Part shown: one piece after another, positions 36,801 to 50,620 of the stretch
How the letters are laid out: every line of letters starts with the position of its first letter
How positions within the stretch are numbered: position 1 is the first letter of the stretch
NCBI GenBank assembly: GCA_022478985.1
Contig: JAKSZP010007894.1
Coordinates: forward strand, 62,001-126,000
Origin: Massospora cicadina
Lineage: Eukaryota > Entomophthoromycota > Entomophthoromycetes > Entomophthorales > Entomophthoraceae
Reading direction: 5' to 3'
DNA: 64,000 bases
The notes under the pieces: generated by a model
Told to the model about the DNA's origin: nothing
Database searches by the model: none
The model's input: the letters and a program-made list of their open reading frames with translations, nothing else
Program-made: the position numbers and the translations under genes

Positions 36801-38229
36801 GGGTTGCAATCAATCCTTTATCTTGAGCCTTGGTAAGGGTATCCAAGAAAGAAAAAACCCCTCCAACTGACCTTTGGAAAATGACAGCGTGCTAGATTCC
36901 AAGTGGATTCTCACATGCTGCTTACACCACCAACGCACACTCAAAATCATCAGGAACACGAGGTTAGGCATCACCAAGAAGAAATCTCAAAAACTAAAAT
37001 GGTGAACCAAGTTGGGTACTAAGAGCCATACTTTATAGGATGGCTGAGAGGCTGATGAGGCGACCAACACTTCTGGCCCCTGGTCCAAGTCAATACCCAG
37101 ATGCTGGGACAACCCCAAACTCATAATTTGCCAACTGCTCCAGTGGCAACTAAGGCCTTGAAGGACACCTGAGAATCCCCAATACAGAGTTTCCTTGGAA
37201 ATAAAAAGTAGGCATAATTCTGTTTATTAGAATAACCGGTCATTTCTTCTACTACTGAAGCGATTTTGATAAATAAAGGGGAATAGCAGGTTCCTTCATA
37301 GGGTCAAAATTGAAGCGAACATAGGTTGCATCTCATTCTCTTCATGCTGAAATACCGTCAACTCACAGAAAGGTGAGTTGGAGCAAACTAACTCAAGCGC
37401 AGGGGCGACTTCAGGGCCTAAAAACCACTACAGGTACTAATTCAACTTTAAGTCAGACCTCTAGGTCAAGTTGGCAAGTACACGCATGAAGTTACTGTTT
37501 TAGGAAGGGGGTGGCGGAGAGCTGTATTAATAGAAGTTGCTGCCTTGTAATTTGATCCACCGTTTCCATAGGGTTAGACCAAACAATGTGATAGGCAGAG
37601 GCTGGATCCAAGCAGTTCGTAAAACTGCTTAGAGTACATCCCTGAGGAGATCCAGTGCTGGTGCTTGCTCACAGAAGGTTGCAATTAACAAAACTACACA
37701 AGGGGCTATTGCGATTCTAGAGAATAATTGGAACAATTCTTAATCCGTGGTACCAGGGATTTCAAAACTATCAATACTACTGCAACAAATGAGGTGAGGT
37801 CACCTGCCTTTATAGCAGAATGCAGAAGACCTCAAAGCACTGATGACTTTCATCTTTAACTGCGTCAAAAAAAGGCAACCCCCTGCAGAGAATTTGTCAG
37901 TGAAGAGGCACTTATTAAAGCAAATTTATAGCGCATTTGCTCCTCTGCTAAGGGACTTTAATGACTTGATTTGCAACGTCATTTGAGGGGACATCTGAAT
38001 TCCCTACCTAAGATGAGCTGAGGGGAAAGTAGCAGACAATGTGGCAACATGACCATTGAAGAATTCCTCCAAAGCTATCCAGCAGCTGCTTACAAAATTG
38101 GTTATTGACCAAATGAACAACAGAAGCCAGACTACTGATTGCACGTTCATCTGGAAGAGGAAGACCACTGGTGCGCAAATCCTAATGAGGAGAGTGAAAA
38201 TGACAAGAATAATGGACGGTCAATTTATG
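36801..38229 (-). other. Gap between gag-like region and RT of chromovirus H
   Basis: Position predicts protease and the end of gag. No D-T-G/D-S-G active site could be read with confidence. Short frames only. Confidence 0.3.
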
Positions 38230-39680
38230 TCAGGGACACAGCAGATAATGTTTAGACTGGCTGGTAGTTGGGATGCAAAAACACCCAAAAGGCGAGCCAG
38301 AATGCCAGAGAGCATTGTCACTTAAACGACGTTATAGTTTGAAGTAAGAAAGGTAACAATTTAGTTCTGATGTGCTACAAGTGTAAAAAGCAACTCATTT
38401 AAGAACCAGTCTGTTATAGTTCCAGGCCTGACGGGCCTTGGAGTAGGGAGTTGCATAATTGGATTGGGTAGTTTGGAGCTTCCCATGGGGGAACAGGATA
38501 TGATAACATCGGCGCGGGCAGATCCTCGCCTGTAGTGGGGATAGGTGGGCCCACAAAATACTAATATCCTGATGATGGATGGCCTTTTACAATTGGAAAG
38601 AGTTCCACGAAATTCTTCACTTGATAAGCCCATTTGATGGTTGTGACACTAAAGTTACTAATATGACCAGTATTACCCAAACAATATGAGGCTTATGAGG
38701 CCACATTGGAGATGTCACAGGGGTTTGAAAAGGATAAATTTGAAATTAATCAAACAAATTGGAGCATGGTAAGATTTTTAATGAATTGTAAAATATAAAA
38801 ATTGACTGTCAATTTCCTCAGTGTGTTATGACTGCTTAAGTAAATTATCATTTGGCGAATAGCTTAAAAAAGGTGCGTGATTGGGGCTCTCAATGATTTG
38901 ACCTAACTCAGTGATCTTTGAGAGAGGGGGGAAATGAACTTATTGTGAGCTGATATTGAAAGAATTGGCGGTGGTCTGTAACTGCAAGTTCGTCCACAGA
39001 TGCCCAAATTAACATTTTTCTTCAGTTAGAATGGCTAGAGCAATGGCTTCTCACCTGATGGGTATCAGGAACCTCCCAAAGCCACCCACATAGGGGCGGT
39101 CCCATGAGGTCAGGAATGGGTTTGGAGCGCCCACCCTATCTGCAACCAGTCGTTCTGGCGTCCATTTTGGCCAAATTAGATTTATTGGATGGAGATTCTG
39201 ATGATCTAAGGGAGGGTTTTGAACTGCCAGAAACTTTTCCCAATGTCCTGATGCCATTGGCGATCTTTAACAATGATTTGACACTTCATGTTTCGTTTAT
39301 TAAAGGTATGCACATGTTGGGCTTTGTTGCCAAGAGTTTGGGGCTCTCAGCATTAATGCCAAAGGCTTGTTGCCATAAGCTTCTTGTGGACCTTTTGCCC
39401 CATGAGGATGCCAAGTTTCTGATATCTCAGCACAAGTTCCTTAATTTGCTGTACTAATTAGGCTGACAAATGAGGAGATGGGTGGCGGGGTCCCCAAAGG
39501 GAAAGCTGTTGCCCATCACTTGTCCACAACATGGGTGAGATTCAATCTGTGAGATGAGAGGGACAGCTAGCCTTTTCAGCACCCTTTTTTGATGGGAACG
39601 GATTTGCCTCCCATTCCAAATGGAGGGGGCACTCATCCAAACTTACAGTCATCTGCGGCAAAGATTTCTTATATTTTTTA
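38230..39680 (-). pseudogene. Gag-like region upstream of chromovirus H
   Basis: Second copy of the 32390-33880 region. Minus-strand readings SLDECPLHLEWEANPFPSKK (39645-39585), QIKELVLRYQKLGILMGQ and KVHKKLMATSL (39445-39355), VKNFVELFPIVKG and GPPIPTTGEDLP (38620-38520) align with copy G block by block, with stops. Located upstream of RT in the same direction, so it is called gag-like. A plus-strand frame (39104-39457, 117 codons) also matches the other copy but probably reflects the same homology in antisense. Confidence 0.5.
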
Positions 39681-41380
39681 AAATTATGCCATTTCCTGAT
39701 ACTTTTTATCTCTCTTCAGACTAGTTAAGCTTTTGCAAGGTATTACTAAATAACTGGCCTCACGGCTCTAATTCTATAAATTTAAACTCCTCCTGAGTTA
39801 CAAAGTTGTATATGACTCTTTCCTTTTCCGCTGTTAAGTCATGAACAATAGTGATGTGTTGACGCTAGTTTTCACAAATTGGGTAAGGATATAGATTAGA
39901 CATTAGTACGATGCTTTTTTCATGACCCAGAAGAATGAGCCTAGGCACAGAAACAGCCTCATTATATGAATGATGGAAAAGGCAAACACTTTATCACATA
40001 GATTTGACATAATTTTTTATTTTACTACCTGTGTTTGCTATAACTTAGTGGCTAGGTGGTCTAGTCAAGTTCTGACGAGCCCTCAATGGAAAGCCTTGAA
40101 TCTCAAAATTATGGTGTGGTGAATTCCAGATTTGGCCAAGTCCCATCTGATGTCTAGTAGGTACAATATCATCTTTAAGAGCTAGAGTTATAGATATAGA
40201 ATCTTGACACTCAGCATGTCATTATAGCTTTTAAGTAAACTGAAATGTTCTCGCTAGGTATTAATATAGGTGTTCTCCTCAAAAACAGTCTTTCCTCCAT
40301 GGATTCTCATAAAGGATGTCCAAATAAAGTTAACATAGTGTTGTTTTGAAGGACGATTTCATGGGATGATACAACCATAGAATTGGCTTTAATGGCAGCG
40401 TGCAAGCCCATAGCAAAGTAGTTAAATTGGACACTGTAGTTCTAAATACCTTAAGATGAATTATATCGGGTGATAGACTATGTGCTTTAATTCTCAGCCA
40501 AAACTTTGGTGATTAGTGCCTCTCTGTCTACTATAACTCTAACTCTTAACTTGACTATGTTTATATTATCATACGTACACCAAATATAAAAAACATCTTT
40601 ATTTATTAAATGAACGCCAAGCTTTTAAGCCTTACACTGAATAGGTCTTTAACCCTTGCTTAGATTTAGGTCTTTAATTCTACATATTAAAGATAGGAAT
40701 GATCACGTTGACTAGTACTAATTTTGGCATACTGCAGGAGGCAACAGGCAGTTTATACTGCTATAGTTGCTGAACTTAGAGCATCATTACCTCATTTGTG
40801 GCATGTTCCATGACCTTTACCTTATATAAGCAAGTGATAACCTCAAATTTTTATCAATAATTACTTACTAGAATCGTTGGCAGATTAAAGCTGGCTTTTT
40901 TGAGGCTACTTTGATTTGGTTGCGAGATTTATGGTCTGTGATTTGTTGGTGATACTTTAGTTTCTAGTAAAAGTATAACATCCTCTTTCTACTCCACCTA
41001 CTCTTAATTTACCTTCAATGCTTCTTTTTTCAGATGATAAAACCTATGCTTTACCCTTTAGTATCTAATTGGTTTTCATAATGCCCTAAGTGCCACATAG
41101 GTTGCACATGATGTAGCACACATCATGTTTCTTAGATCTAGCAACGTATAAATGGCTCATGTCGACTTTTTCTTAAGCAGCTTGTTCTGATAATCTAAAT
41201 TTTCACAATGAATTTTATTGGGCGCATCAAAATTTGCAGAGCAGCAGCAGAGGTAAATTTAAACTTTTTATTACGTCATATCTGTCATTTAATACAGGTA
41301 GCATCACTTAGTATGCATTTTTAGGGATTTCAGGCATTAATTAGGGAGATTGTGCGTCATAGTTATTAAAAACTAATTGT
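39681..41380. other. Unassigned spacer
   Basis: AT-rich, with no recognised domain, LTR pair or RNA gene. Confidence 0.3.
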
Positions 41381-41381
41381 T

Positions 41382-44200
41382 GTGCAGCATTTGGGCATCA
41401 AGGTAGAAGTGCTAAAAAACTCCATATTTTGTTTATATTTTTTAAATATATGGTTAGGTTGCAGTCTTCCTAGTATTCATCATTTTAATCCATCCAAAAT
41501 CTTTTACCATGATATCCTTTGCAATTTGCTAGGACAAGCTAACTGTAATAGGGATGCCCAGCCTATCCATATTGACCTTGAGATGCACCCTTTCATGGGT
41601 AAGTGGTACCCTAGGCCTTCCATAGCAATCAATAGCTCTCAAAAAAGTGACTTAGTTCACTTAGTTGATGATACTGTGGATTACTGCCTTTCTCCCCAAG
41701 GAGCCTCATTCTCTGCCCCTTTTTTTACCTTTTTAAAAAAATAGAATGGGGTTTAAGGTAGTTGGTCTAGTTCTGGGGCCTCAAACAGTACCATCGGACT
41801 CATCCCTCTTTATACAAGATACTTCCAACAGAGAATAAGATGCTTAAATCCACTTTGTTTATTCCGCAATATAAATAAGCCAAATTGGGTCATTTTACAA
41901 TACCTAAATTTCATAGCAACCTCCCAAGTTGCTCAATATGCCTTTTAAGGTTAATATTCAATCACAAGTCAGAACGGAACATTATATTAGCTGTAACAAT
42001 TCACCATTAATAAATCTGATCAAAAAATTGGTTGTATCAATCTGAATGTTCATCAATCCACTATCTAATTTAATGATCTGATCCAAAAATTTGAACAAAT
42101 CATTAACGCAAGGCCCTAATCTTTCTTAAACTAGAAATGTTATTCACATGGACCCATACCCAGGGCAGTGCTCTGAGCTTCCCTTTTAATTTTTCCACCT
42201 TCCCTTATAAAGGCAACATTTTCTTATGGTATGTTGCTATTTTATTATTGATTAAAAGTCCCCTTAAAAGTAAACCTATATATCTTTTTGTTTACTGCTT
42301 GTGGAATCCACCCTCCACTAAATGACACTAGGCTTTACAGGTTATCCAGAAAATCATGCAAAATCTGAAAAATGTTGTCAACAATCATGGAGCGGGTGTT
42401 CAGATTTCATCAATCTAGATACTCACCGCGCTGTACTTCTATTTTATTCTTGTATGTCCCTATCATCTTTGCCAATCCATAAAGCATGCCATGCACTCTC
42501 ATGACCACAATTTGTCCTGCTGTCCTGCCACTAATTTGGCACAAATTATCATTTTTTCTTTATATTTTTATCTGATTCTGTTAAAATACCAATAACCTAG
42601 GAACTTGGAGGAGCATCATACTCCCTGCATCTCCCACCCTTAATTTACCCCACAAGATCCGCGGAAGTTCCCAAATCAGCCATTTGTTTATAATGAGAGC
42701 CTTTGTACATATTTAAATAGATTTGCACCTTGCGGCCCCTAGAACGTCAATCTTTAGAGTAACTTTTAAGACTGAGCCCTTGGTATTATAGAATTTCCAC
42801 TGTATGCTAAAACACCCATTTTGATTAAAAGATATTCATCCAATTTAGAAATAAAGTTATAAAACTGGAAACATACATTGGCCCTTCGCCAAGTTCTAAG
42901 AATTGGCAAGGTAATCGCTCTTCAGTTCTTATGAACGTTCACCCATAATTTGATTCTGTTTCTTTCTACCCTGATGAGGAGAATCTAGTTTTATCCCAAA
43001 ACCCTATTTTTATAGACTGATAATGTAAACAATCAGTTGTCTATAGAAAAGGCAAGCACAGCCAGCCCTACAGGAGCCCACTAAGATCCTGGATCCTTCT
43101 CCTTTTCCCCTTGATCTCTCACTCTCAGCACCCTTTAATGAAGATCAGGCATATTTTAAAATTTTCATTATCTTTCACAATGGGACACAAGTTACTCTAC
43201 AGGCTCTCCTGGACACATGGGCAGCTGGAAATTTCATGGCCTTCAACCTTCACAAATTTTTGAACTGGACACAGATCTGGTCCCTTTAATACTGAATGCA
43301 TCCCTGATACCCATGAATTGTCACACAATACAGTATCCAGTGCCATTCTTTATTTATGTTTCTACTTATGTAAACAGTTCTCTGATCTACTATATACTAT
43401 TCTCTGTGATTATTAATGTGGGCTGGTGGCGTCGCCAGCAATTGAACACTAATTTGGACTTCAATTACCTCTCCTTTAACAATAGCATTCTCATTAGAAT
43501 CTCTCCCTAAATGATGCTATCCATCTGATTGCCTTTGTAAGTTAATTTCTCCTCTCTCCATTTTTCTACCACCAGACTACCCTAACTTCCTTGCCCTTAC
43601 AATAATGAATTTGACATGAGCTTTCCATCAAGGCTCTCACATAATACAGAATATTATATGGCGTTTCAAATGATGGTACACCTATTTAAGATACGATTTC
43701 CAATGTATTCATACTCTTAAAAGGAGGAGGATATAGCCTTAGAGATATGACTGGATGACTTTTTGGAGAAGGATAGATCTTCAAAAATTTCCCCTTTGCA
43801 TCACATGTTGTCTTTTCCCAGAAAAAGGATGGTTTTATGTTCCCCTGCGTCACCTATGGCACTTGATCAATGTAACAGTTCCAGACCCCTATCTCTATCA
43901 CTGGAACAATCCATTTCTCAAGCTATTATAAGTATTGGATGCTATTTGTGCTAACCTGGCCAACACTTTTTATTTGAGCGTTAAGGAAGGACAGGAGTGA
44001 CTCACTACCATTTTTGTTAAGAAGGACTTATATACAGTTTAGGTGATGAACTTTGGGTGAATAATTCCCAGCGACCTTCCAGCGCCTTATTGAAATTGCC
44101 TTCAGAAATATCCAGTCTCATGCGTCATTGCATACATTAATGAATTTCTGATCTATTCTCCCAACCATAAGCAACATGAAAAGGACCTATAATCAGAAAA
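41382..44200 (+). pseudogene. Ty3/Gypsy element I: protease and reverse transcriptase
   Basis: Protease: LQALLDTWAAGNFMAFNLHK (43197-43256), where the active-site Gly of D-T-G has become Trp. RT: a KKDG lead-in near 43825, then NLANTFYL and KEGQE (about 43960-44000), ATFQRLIEIAFRNIQ (44075-44118) and a catalytic box YINEFLIYSPNHKQHEKDL (about 44130-44190; YxDD is Y-I-N-E). The open frame at 41382-41744 lies where gag would be but has no motif. RNase H and integrase are absent before the LTR of element K at about 44220. Confidence 0.65.
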
Positions 44201-44219
44201 AGAGAACCCTCACAAAACT

Positions 44220-45425
44220 GATGTCAGGTTAACAGCTAGTTTGAGTAAGACTGCTCTTCTTTATTGGGTTTGACAATGTCATTGGATGGTACTGAATGCC
44301 AGGCTTAGCTGCACTGATTAGTTCTGGAAAGTACACTAATAGATTAATTGAGAAGTAATATTTTTCAACAACATACATTTATATAGAGGGTGCAAACCAG
44401 CTAAGGTTCACGGCTATATGGTATTGTGTTGAATTAGTTTAAATTGATTCATAAATGATTTGGGAAGATCGCAGTCCTTACTGGATGGATTGGATGAGAA
44501 TAAGGCGGTTGCAGTTTTCCAAGAAGTGCGAAATAGTAATTTTGCAACCGTAAATTGCTGAGATAATTACCAACAAGCATGTAGAAGGCGAGAACTGACG
44601 TTGGATCAATGGATTGTAACGTCTGCATAATCATTTACAAAGTACTTTTGTGGAAAATGGTGTGCAACACTAGATAACTTTTGGGATTATCAGTTTGGTG
44701 GCGTGGGGTTGGATTACCTGATGAAGAGCTTAACCACAGATTGATTTATTTAAAAAAACTATAAAAAGATTGTAATTAATTTTTCACAAATAGCTAATAG
44801 CAAAATTATAATAAAAACATAATAATGGTTACAGTCCTACATTGTATAAAAACTAAACCCCAGAAAATCCCCATGTGGAGGTTTACCTGTGAGGGTAACA
44901 AAAGGTAACATGGTATAAGAGAATATATAATACAGCCTTTATTTTAAAGGATGAGATGGCCAACAGAGAGTTTGGTTGTGGAAAGCTAATTTAAGTAAAA
45001 TTGGAAATTGGACTCAATCAATTTGGTGGGTCTTGTTTATGTCATTTTTAAAATAGAACGATACTATCAAATGATGTTAGTATTATAGCTTGAGTATGCA
45101 TGAACTTGAGATTTTAATTCCAACCAAACACTTCGTTACTAGTGATAGTATATTTTGGTAAAAAAATTAGATTCGTGCTTTAAAATAAATGTATTAAATC
45201 ATCCTGTTTAGACTATAAAGAAATGTCTAACCCTGTTGTATAACATCTAAAATCCCATCACGTGATTCCTGGATTTTAGTCTGGGCCTGCTTAGACTTAA
45301 ACCAACGTTTATCCACGGTGTATCTGAAGTTGGGGAGGGCGGCCAACTTGACCCATTAGCTTTGCTCATTTCCTTCTTGTACTGGCCATTCACTCCTGAA
45401 AATCATGTCATGGGACATGAAATTA
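44220..45425 (-). mobile_element. Gypsy element K: probable 3' LTR (repeat R1)
   Basis: Direct repeat of about 53940-55625. Matching blocks include GTAACATGGTATAAGAGA (44901), CTCAAGTATGCATGAA-like text (45090) and GCTCATTTCCTTCTTG (45363). It starts near TGATGTCAGG and ends near GGGACA, so the ends are compatible with TG...CA. The pair flanks protease, RT and integrase of element K in the correct order for LTRs. Divergence is high, so the insertion is old. Confidence 0.5.
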
Positions 45426-45499
45426 CCATCTGGAATTTGTGGCTCCACTCCACCCCATTGGCTTAGCCAGAGAGAAGTTCTTATGTGCTGAGGTAACTT

Positions 45500-46900
45500 A
45501 CTAGCTGCAAATCACAGATATGTGATTATCAGTGGATTTAGTGGAATAAACTATAAAACCTATCAATAAGGTCCTGATTATGAGAACAATCCCAGGACAA
45601 AACCCAGCTGTTTTCTGCTTCATCATAACCTTCAAAGATACAAGGTACTCGAGCCTTTTTTAGACCAACAGGATGTCACGATTTACTCCAAATCTACTCC
45701 GGTGCCCCATCTATAAGATATGACTCTGGGTTCTAGGAAGAAGACCCTCAAATTGAGTCAGTTTACTCTTGTGAAAGGTGGCAAAGATTTAAAGTTTTGG
45801 TGGCAGATCCAATAGTAGAAAACATGACCCACCTTTATAACCAAGCGGTAAGGTCCTATTCCTTTGTCACAACTTCTTACATGGCTGCTAAATAGGTATA
45901 ATTGGCATCAAGCATCACAAGGTTTCCTATTTATAGTCAGGCCTGACCCTTCTCTTAACAAATGCGTTCTCCTTGAAGGCAGACATGACCGCTTAAAATT
46001 TGTGTTTACACCTGATGTACTTCTTGTAGAAGTCAGCAAAGTCCACCACTGCTTCCACCTTGGACCCTTATTAGGTTCCGCATTAAAAAGGGGTAAAAGA
46101 ATAAATTATGAAGATTGAAAAAAAACCACTGGAAGAATGATGCGCGTTGTTATAGCTGAATTTCGCTAGAGGCAGGTATGTGACACTACCAAGAATAGTA
46201 GCCGCCGTTTAACACCTCAAAAAATTGCTCTAAGCATTGTTTCACTCACTAGTTTACCCATATGTTTGTGGGTGGAAGGCAGTAGATTAGCACGGACAAA
46301 TTTAAAGAGTCTTGAATAACTCTTCCTAAGATGCAAATGTTAACTGAGGTACAGGACAATTAATGATTTAATAGGGATGCCATGGGCGGAGAAACTTCGG
46401 GAGACAAACAGATTAGACATTTGGGCCGCCGTCACTTTGGAGTACCAAGGGATAAAATGGGCTAACTTGAAGAAATGATTTACCACCATTATGGCATTGT
46501 ACCTCTCAGATAAGGTTAACTCACCAAAAAACTCAAAAGAGAGAGGATACAAAGGTCCCTCTACTATCTGGACATGTACCAATGAGCCAGCAAGGTGCAG
46601 AAAATTTAGTTTCAACTTGATGCAAACTAGGCAACCCTTGATATAATGTGCAACCTATGCTGAAATTCCCTTCTAGTTATATGTGCATCGGATCAGCTCC
46701 AGGGTTTGTTTATTCCCAGTATGGCCCAAGGTTATCCCATCATTATGCTCTTTGATTATGTCCAGGAAAATAGGTCCGGCGGGAAACAATAAGCGTCCCT
46801 GGAACCATACCATATCTTTCTCTACATGTCACTATTCATTGTCTTAATGGTTCAAGTTGCACTTGGAAAGAATTATGTTATACTCTGAAGACACATGTTA
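45500..46900 (-). pseudogene. Gypsy element K: integrase
   Basis: Zinc-binding domain: WFQGRLLFPAGPIFLDIIKE (46805-46750), HNDGITLGHTGNKQTLELIR (46750-46690) and HYIKGCLVC (46650-46624). Core: VEGPLYPLSFEFFGELTLSE (46560-46500; Asp of S-x-D-F is Glu), YNAIMVVNHFFKLAHFIPWY and AAQMSNLFVSRSFSAHGIP (46430-46370). The second Asp block is lost. Further C-terminal readings extend to about 45500. Same strand as the K RT at 51.3-52.4 kb; the two are separated by the solo LTR at 47264-51300. Confidence 0.8.
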
Positions 46901-47721
46901 TGGCAAGAAATACCGTTTAAACATGCTATATCTATCCAGGTTCTCTATTGTAAGCAAGACCTGGAGCACCAATATTTACAGATGACTAATAGGCATAATC
47001 TTACCCCTGGGGAATAATCTTTGAGTGTTATGAAGTTTTTCTTTTTATGGTCCGGTGCTAATTCAGGAATACAACCTGTGGAACAGCTAGACCATTCTAC
47101 TTGACTTTTTCAAACTCATATGATAACACCAAATTGCCAGGGTCACATGCCAACGAGATTGTCATGGTGTTAAGACATGAGGGGCATAGTAGCACATCAG
47201 CGCTCAATGATCAGTACTCACCCAGAAGGGCTAGGAAGAGCCTTGCAGATGATGGCGCCAGTATGTTAGTGCTTTCACCCCCTGACATAAGATCCTTTTC
47301 ATAAACAACATATGTCAGAAAATTTCTTTTCCAATGACAATGGTCTCCGATATTATGCCAGGCCAACCAGTACTGAACTGGCTGACCCTTGCTGTTTCTC
47401 CTTCATAAGCGTACCAACCACCTACAAGTCCACGTCCAATATACCAACCCAGCAGACCAACGACTTCGCCTTAGCCTCATGGTCCTCTTGGGAGTGCACC
47501 AGTGGTCCTCAGGCCACTTCCTGGGCAGCCTGACCCCTTGCTACTTCTCCCTCATGACCAATCAACAGCCCCTCTTGGGTGTTTCTCAGAAAGTCCATCC
47601 CCATCCTGGGTGGCTATGGCACTCCCACGCTGGACCCACCCTCTTGGCTGACGGCCATCAACCCATCGTTGTTGGTGGCCGGTTGGCCAGGTTCCTGTTG
47701 GGGTTCCAAGTAGGGCTGAGA

Positions 47722-47728
47722 TATAAAA
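47722..47728 (+). promoter_or_regulatory. TATA box of the solo LTR
   Basis: TATAAAA in the context GAGATATAAAAGCTGGG. It is a plausible LTR promoter for RNA polymerase II. The related LTR-F has TATGGGA at this place. Confidence 0.35.
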
Positions 47729-49331
47729 GCTGGGTGCATCAGCCACTCCAGGCACATCACTCCGCACCTGCCTTGGGAATCTCCAGTCCCATTCCTATCT
47801 ATTTTAGTATCTCTTGCTACTTCAAAAAAAGGAGGGTAAAAAAAGAGATCTTTATCAAGAGGGAATAATGACTCCTTATATTTAGGCTACTACGCCTATT
47901 AAAAACCCATTGGCCATCAAAGCTGAAACCTTGTTCATTTGTCAGTAATCCGCAGTGCCTGTTGGACATTTACCTTTGCAGCTCAGAAATAACAATTTAT
48001 TAGGTTGAGTTCTGTTGAAAAAGGGAAATGTCAGCCATTTGTGCTTCCCCAATGCCATTATGAGCAATTTTTTGAGAATGTTAATGAGAACGGCCAAAAG
48101 ACCCTGGCCAATTCTCAGTGGAACCCTGTAAACTGGGGTAACACCAGTTCAAAACCTGCACAGGCATTTTCTGCAAAATTAAATGATCGGATTTTGCTGA
48201 TTGCTTGACAGACTTCAGGGAAACCAGCAAAAGGTACTCCCCCAACCATCACTAAGTCCTTCACCACACCTGCGCGGGTGACCCTCTTTTATAGGTGTAG
48301 CGGAGGGCCCTTAAGGTGTGAATATTTTCTTTAGTGGTGATTGGTTGAGGTACATTAAAACCTTGCTGCATAGTAAATTCTTCCCAAAACCCCAACGTCC
48401 ATTTTACCAAAATAAATTAACTCTCCCTAAGATCTGATAGGATTTATACCCATAATTTTAAATTTGCAAAGCATCAAAGCTATCCCAAACCTATCCCCAA
48501 ATCCCTCCGACCTTCAAAAATAATATTAATACTAATCATTTGAATTTGGAAAGGGAATAATTTTTGTTTTTGCCCCCGCGCTCATATTAAATTATTATAA
48601 AACCAATTTTTATAAGTTCTCTAATTTTTATTTTATTAAAATCCTTTGTGGGATCCAGCGGTATAGCACCAAGCAAGCATAACTAAGCTGGATTCCTACA
48701 GTGCCAATTCCCTCCCAATCTGTTCATTTCAAATTCCAAATATTATTTTAACTCATACTTAGCACGATTTTCTGGTCAGTTTATAAACTTCTATTATAAA
48801 TATAATCAAAAATCATTGGCATAAGTCACTGGTACTTAGATTGGGGGCAGCAAAATCATCATTAGACTATTAATATTAATACATTAACTTTCCGCCAGAT
48901 AATCCCACAATGACCCACGATTGGCAGTCAGCGTCCTAATAGAATTTCGCCAAACTCAATTTATTTTTAATTAATTGAGCATCCAAAGCATAAGTTGCTG
49001 TTACTTTGATTTGGGGCATCAAAATCATCATTAGACATTTGATAATCAATACTTTGGTTTTCTACTGGAAAATCCCACAATGACCCATTTTGGCAGTTGG
49101 CATCAGTCTATGATTCAGCTGAACCCAAACAATTAGTTTTTATTGGTCAACATCCTCAGATTTATTTGCCAGTGTTTTATTTAACTGAGGTAAGCTGACC
49201 AGGGGACGGACATTACCAAAACCTAAAACCTAAAAATAATCCTCAACAAATAAAACAAATAAACTGCCCAGAATGAGTGGATGACACACATACCACAAAC
49301 TCAACCTACCATGTGGGATACCGGGAACTGC

Positions 49332-50620
49332 TTATCCCATCAATGGTGGAAGGGGAGGGGGCTCATGGGGCTCATCCTCGGCCTCTACTTCATCCCAAAG
49401 CATGGCATGGGCTACAGCGAAGAGAAGGAGCGGTGGGGCATCAGTGTGATGCGGAGATAAATTTCTGATGATTGGGGTGGTAGGACTACAACTGTTATAC
49501 ATAAGAGTTCCGATATATTTGGCCAAAGCTGCTTCAGCTTTTGTGCGTTCATCTGGTAGATTTACAAATGTGGCGATATTGATGTAGTTAATCTTTGATT
49601 TGGTATTCTGCGCTACCACTGCCACATGCTGGATGGCGTCATTGGCAGCTTTGTGAGCTTTGATCAACATGTTTAATTGAACCTTATTTGCTTTGGAGGG
49701 AATATTTGGAGGAGGGATTCCTCCTGCGAGCATTGCCACTGAATTGGTGGAAGCTTTGCGGAGAGGATGACAATCTGGCTTAGCCATTGCTTCAACAGCC
49801 AAATGGTGGTTGCCATGGAACGTTTCAGCATTTTTCTGGGGGGCGTATAAATGAGGGGAAAGCTCACCATTGTTGTTGATAAACACAAACCGCTCAGTTT
49901 GTATATTGCAACCTTAAAATATATTCCTGGACTAATCAGTTTCAGCTAATAGATCCCAAAATATTGTTTTATTTTGAATTAGGGAGTCGCACGTTCCTGA
50001 GGTTTATTTGTATTGTTGAAGGATGTATAGGATCAAACTGGGGTTTAATCCTTTTCTTGATTGGATGGAGCGTTTGCGGCACTAGGTGAGGAGGAGGCTC
50101 ATTGGTGGCTTTTGGCGCAGCTGCAGCAACAGGCTTTGGGGGAGGGGGTAGGATCATACCTCATACTGATGCTGGCGCAGGGCAGGCGGCAGATTGGAAG
50201 CTGGCAGACAAAAATCAGAGCTGTTGGAAGTAGCTAGGGATGGGCACTTGCAATTCAAGTGGTCCAACTTAAAACATGGCGGACAGATCATCCATCCTCC
50301 CTGAAGCGGGCCCAGAATGGATGGTCAGGGGCAGAAGGAACGATGCATAAGGGGGAATCAACAAGGCAATTTTATTTGATTCAGGGCTGATTGTAACATA
50401 TGCCCGAGGCCCAGTGAGGCGTGTGGCCCCATTTGAGACCACAAATTGCAAGATGGGGTTGGAGCCATAGGCTGCCAAACCTTCCATCAGATCCTGGTGA
50501 AGCACCTCAGGGGGAAGATGGGTGGGAAAATCAACAAACTGAACCACCAAAGAGGTATCCGCTGGGAGCTGGATCAAGTTTGTGGGAAGAAAAGTACCCT
50601 AGAAAACCAGGGGAACAGTT
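49332..50620 (-). pseudogene. GAG/ORF1-like protein of copy D
   Basis: Blocks on the minus strand: ADTSLVVQFVDFPTHLPPEV (50560-50505), GLAAYGSNPILQFVVSNGAT (50485-50425), GPRAYVTIS, then after a frameshift a complete knuckle CPPCFKLDHLNCKC (50287-50246; C-x2-C-x4-H-x4-C), a proline-rich linker with PPPPKPVAAAAP (50157-50100) and a 184-codon open C-terminal stretch (49886-49335) rich in Ala and helix formers, ending DEPHEPPPLPPLMG. The protein presumably binds RNA. It resembles LINE ORF1 in layout, but the middle and C-terminal parts are not recognised. Two or more frameshifts are present. Confidence 0.7.

Noticed and set aside
47590..47620. Another SINE/GAG-only tail (GTCCATCCCCATCCTGGGTGG)
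   Set aside because: The matching LTR-F sequence shows this is ordinary LTR sequence, and there is no A/T tail or duplication.
47389..47868. 159-codon plus-strand frame and its antisense partner as genes
   Set aside because: It falls in the GC-richer part of a solo LTR; the related LTR-F is also open on both strands, which reflects base composition rather than coding.
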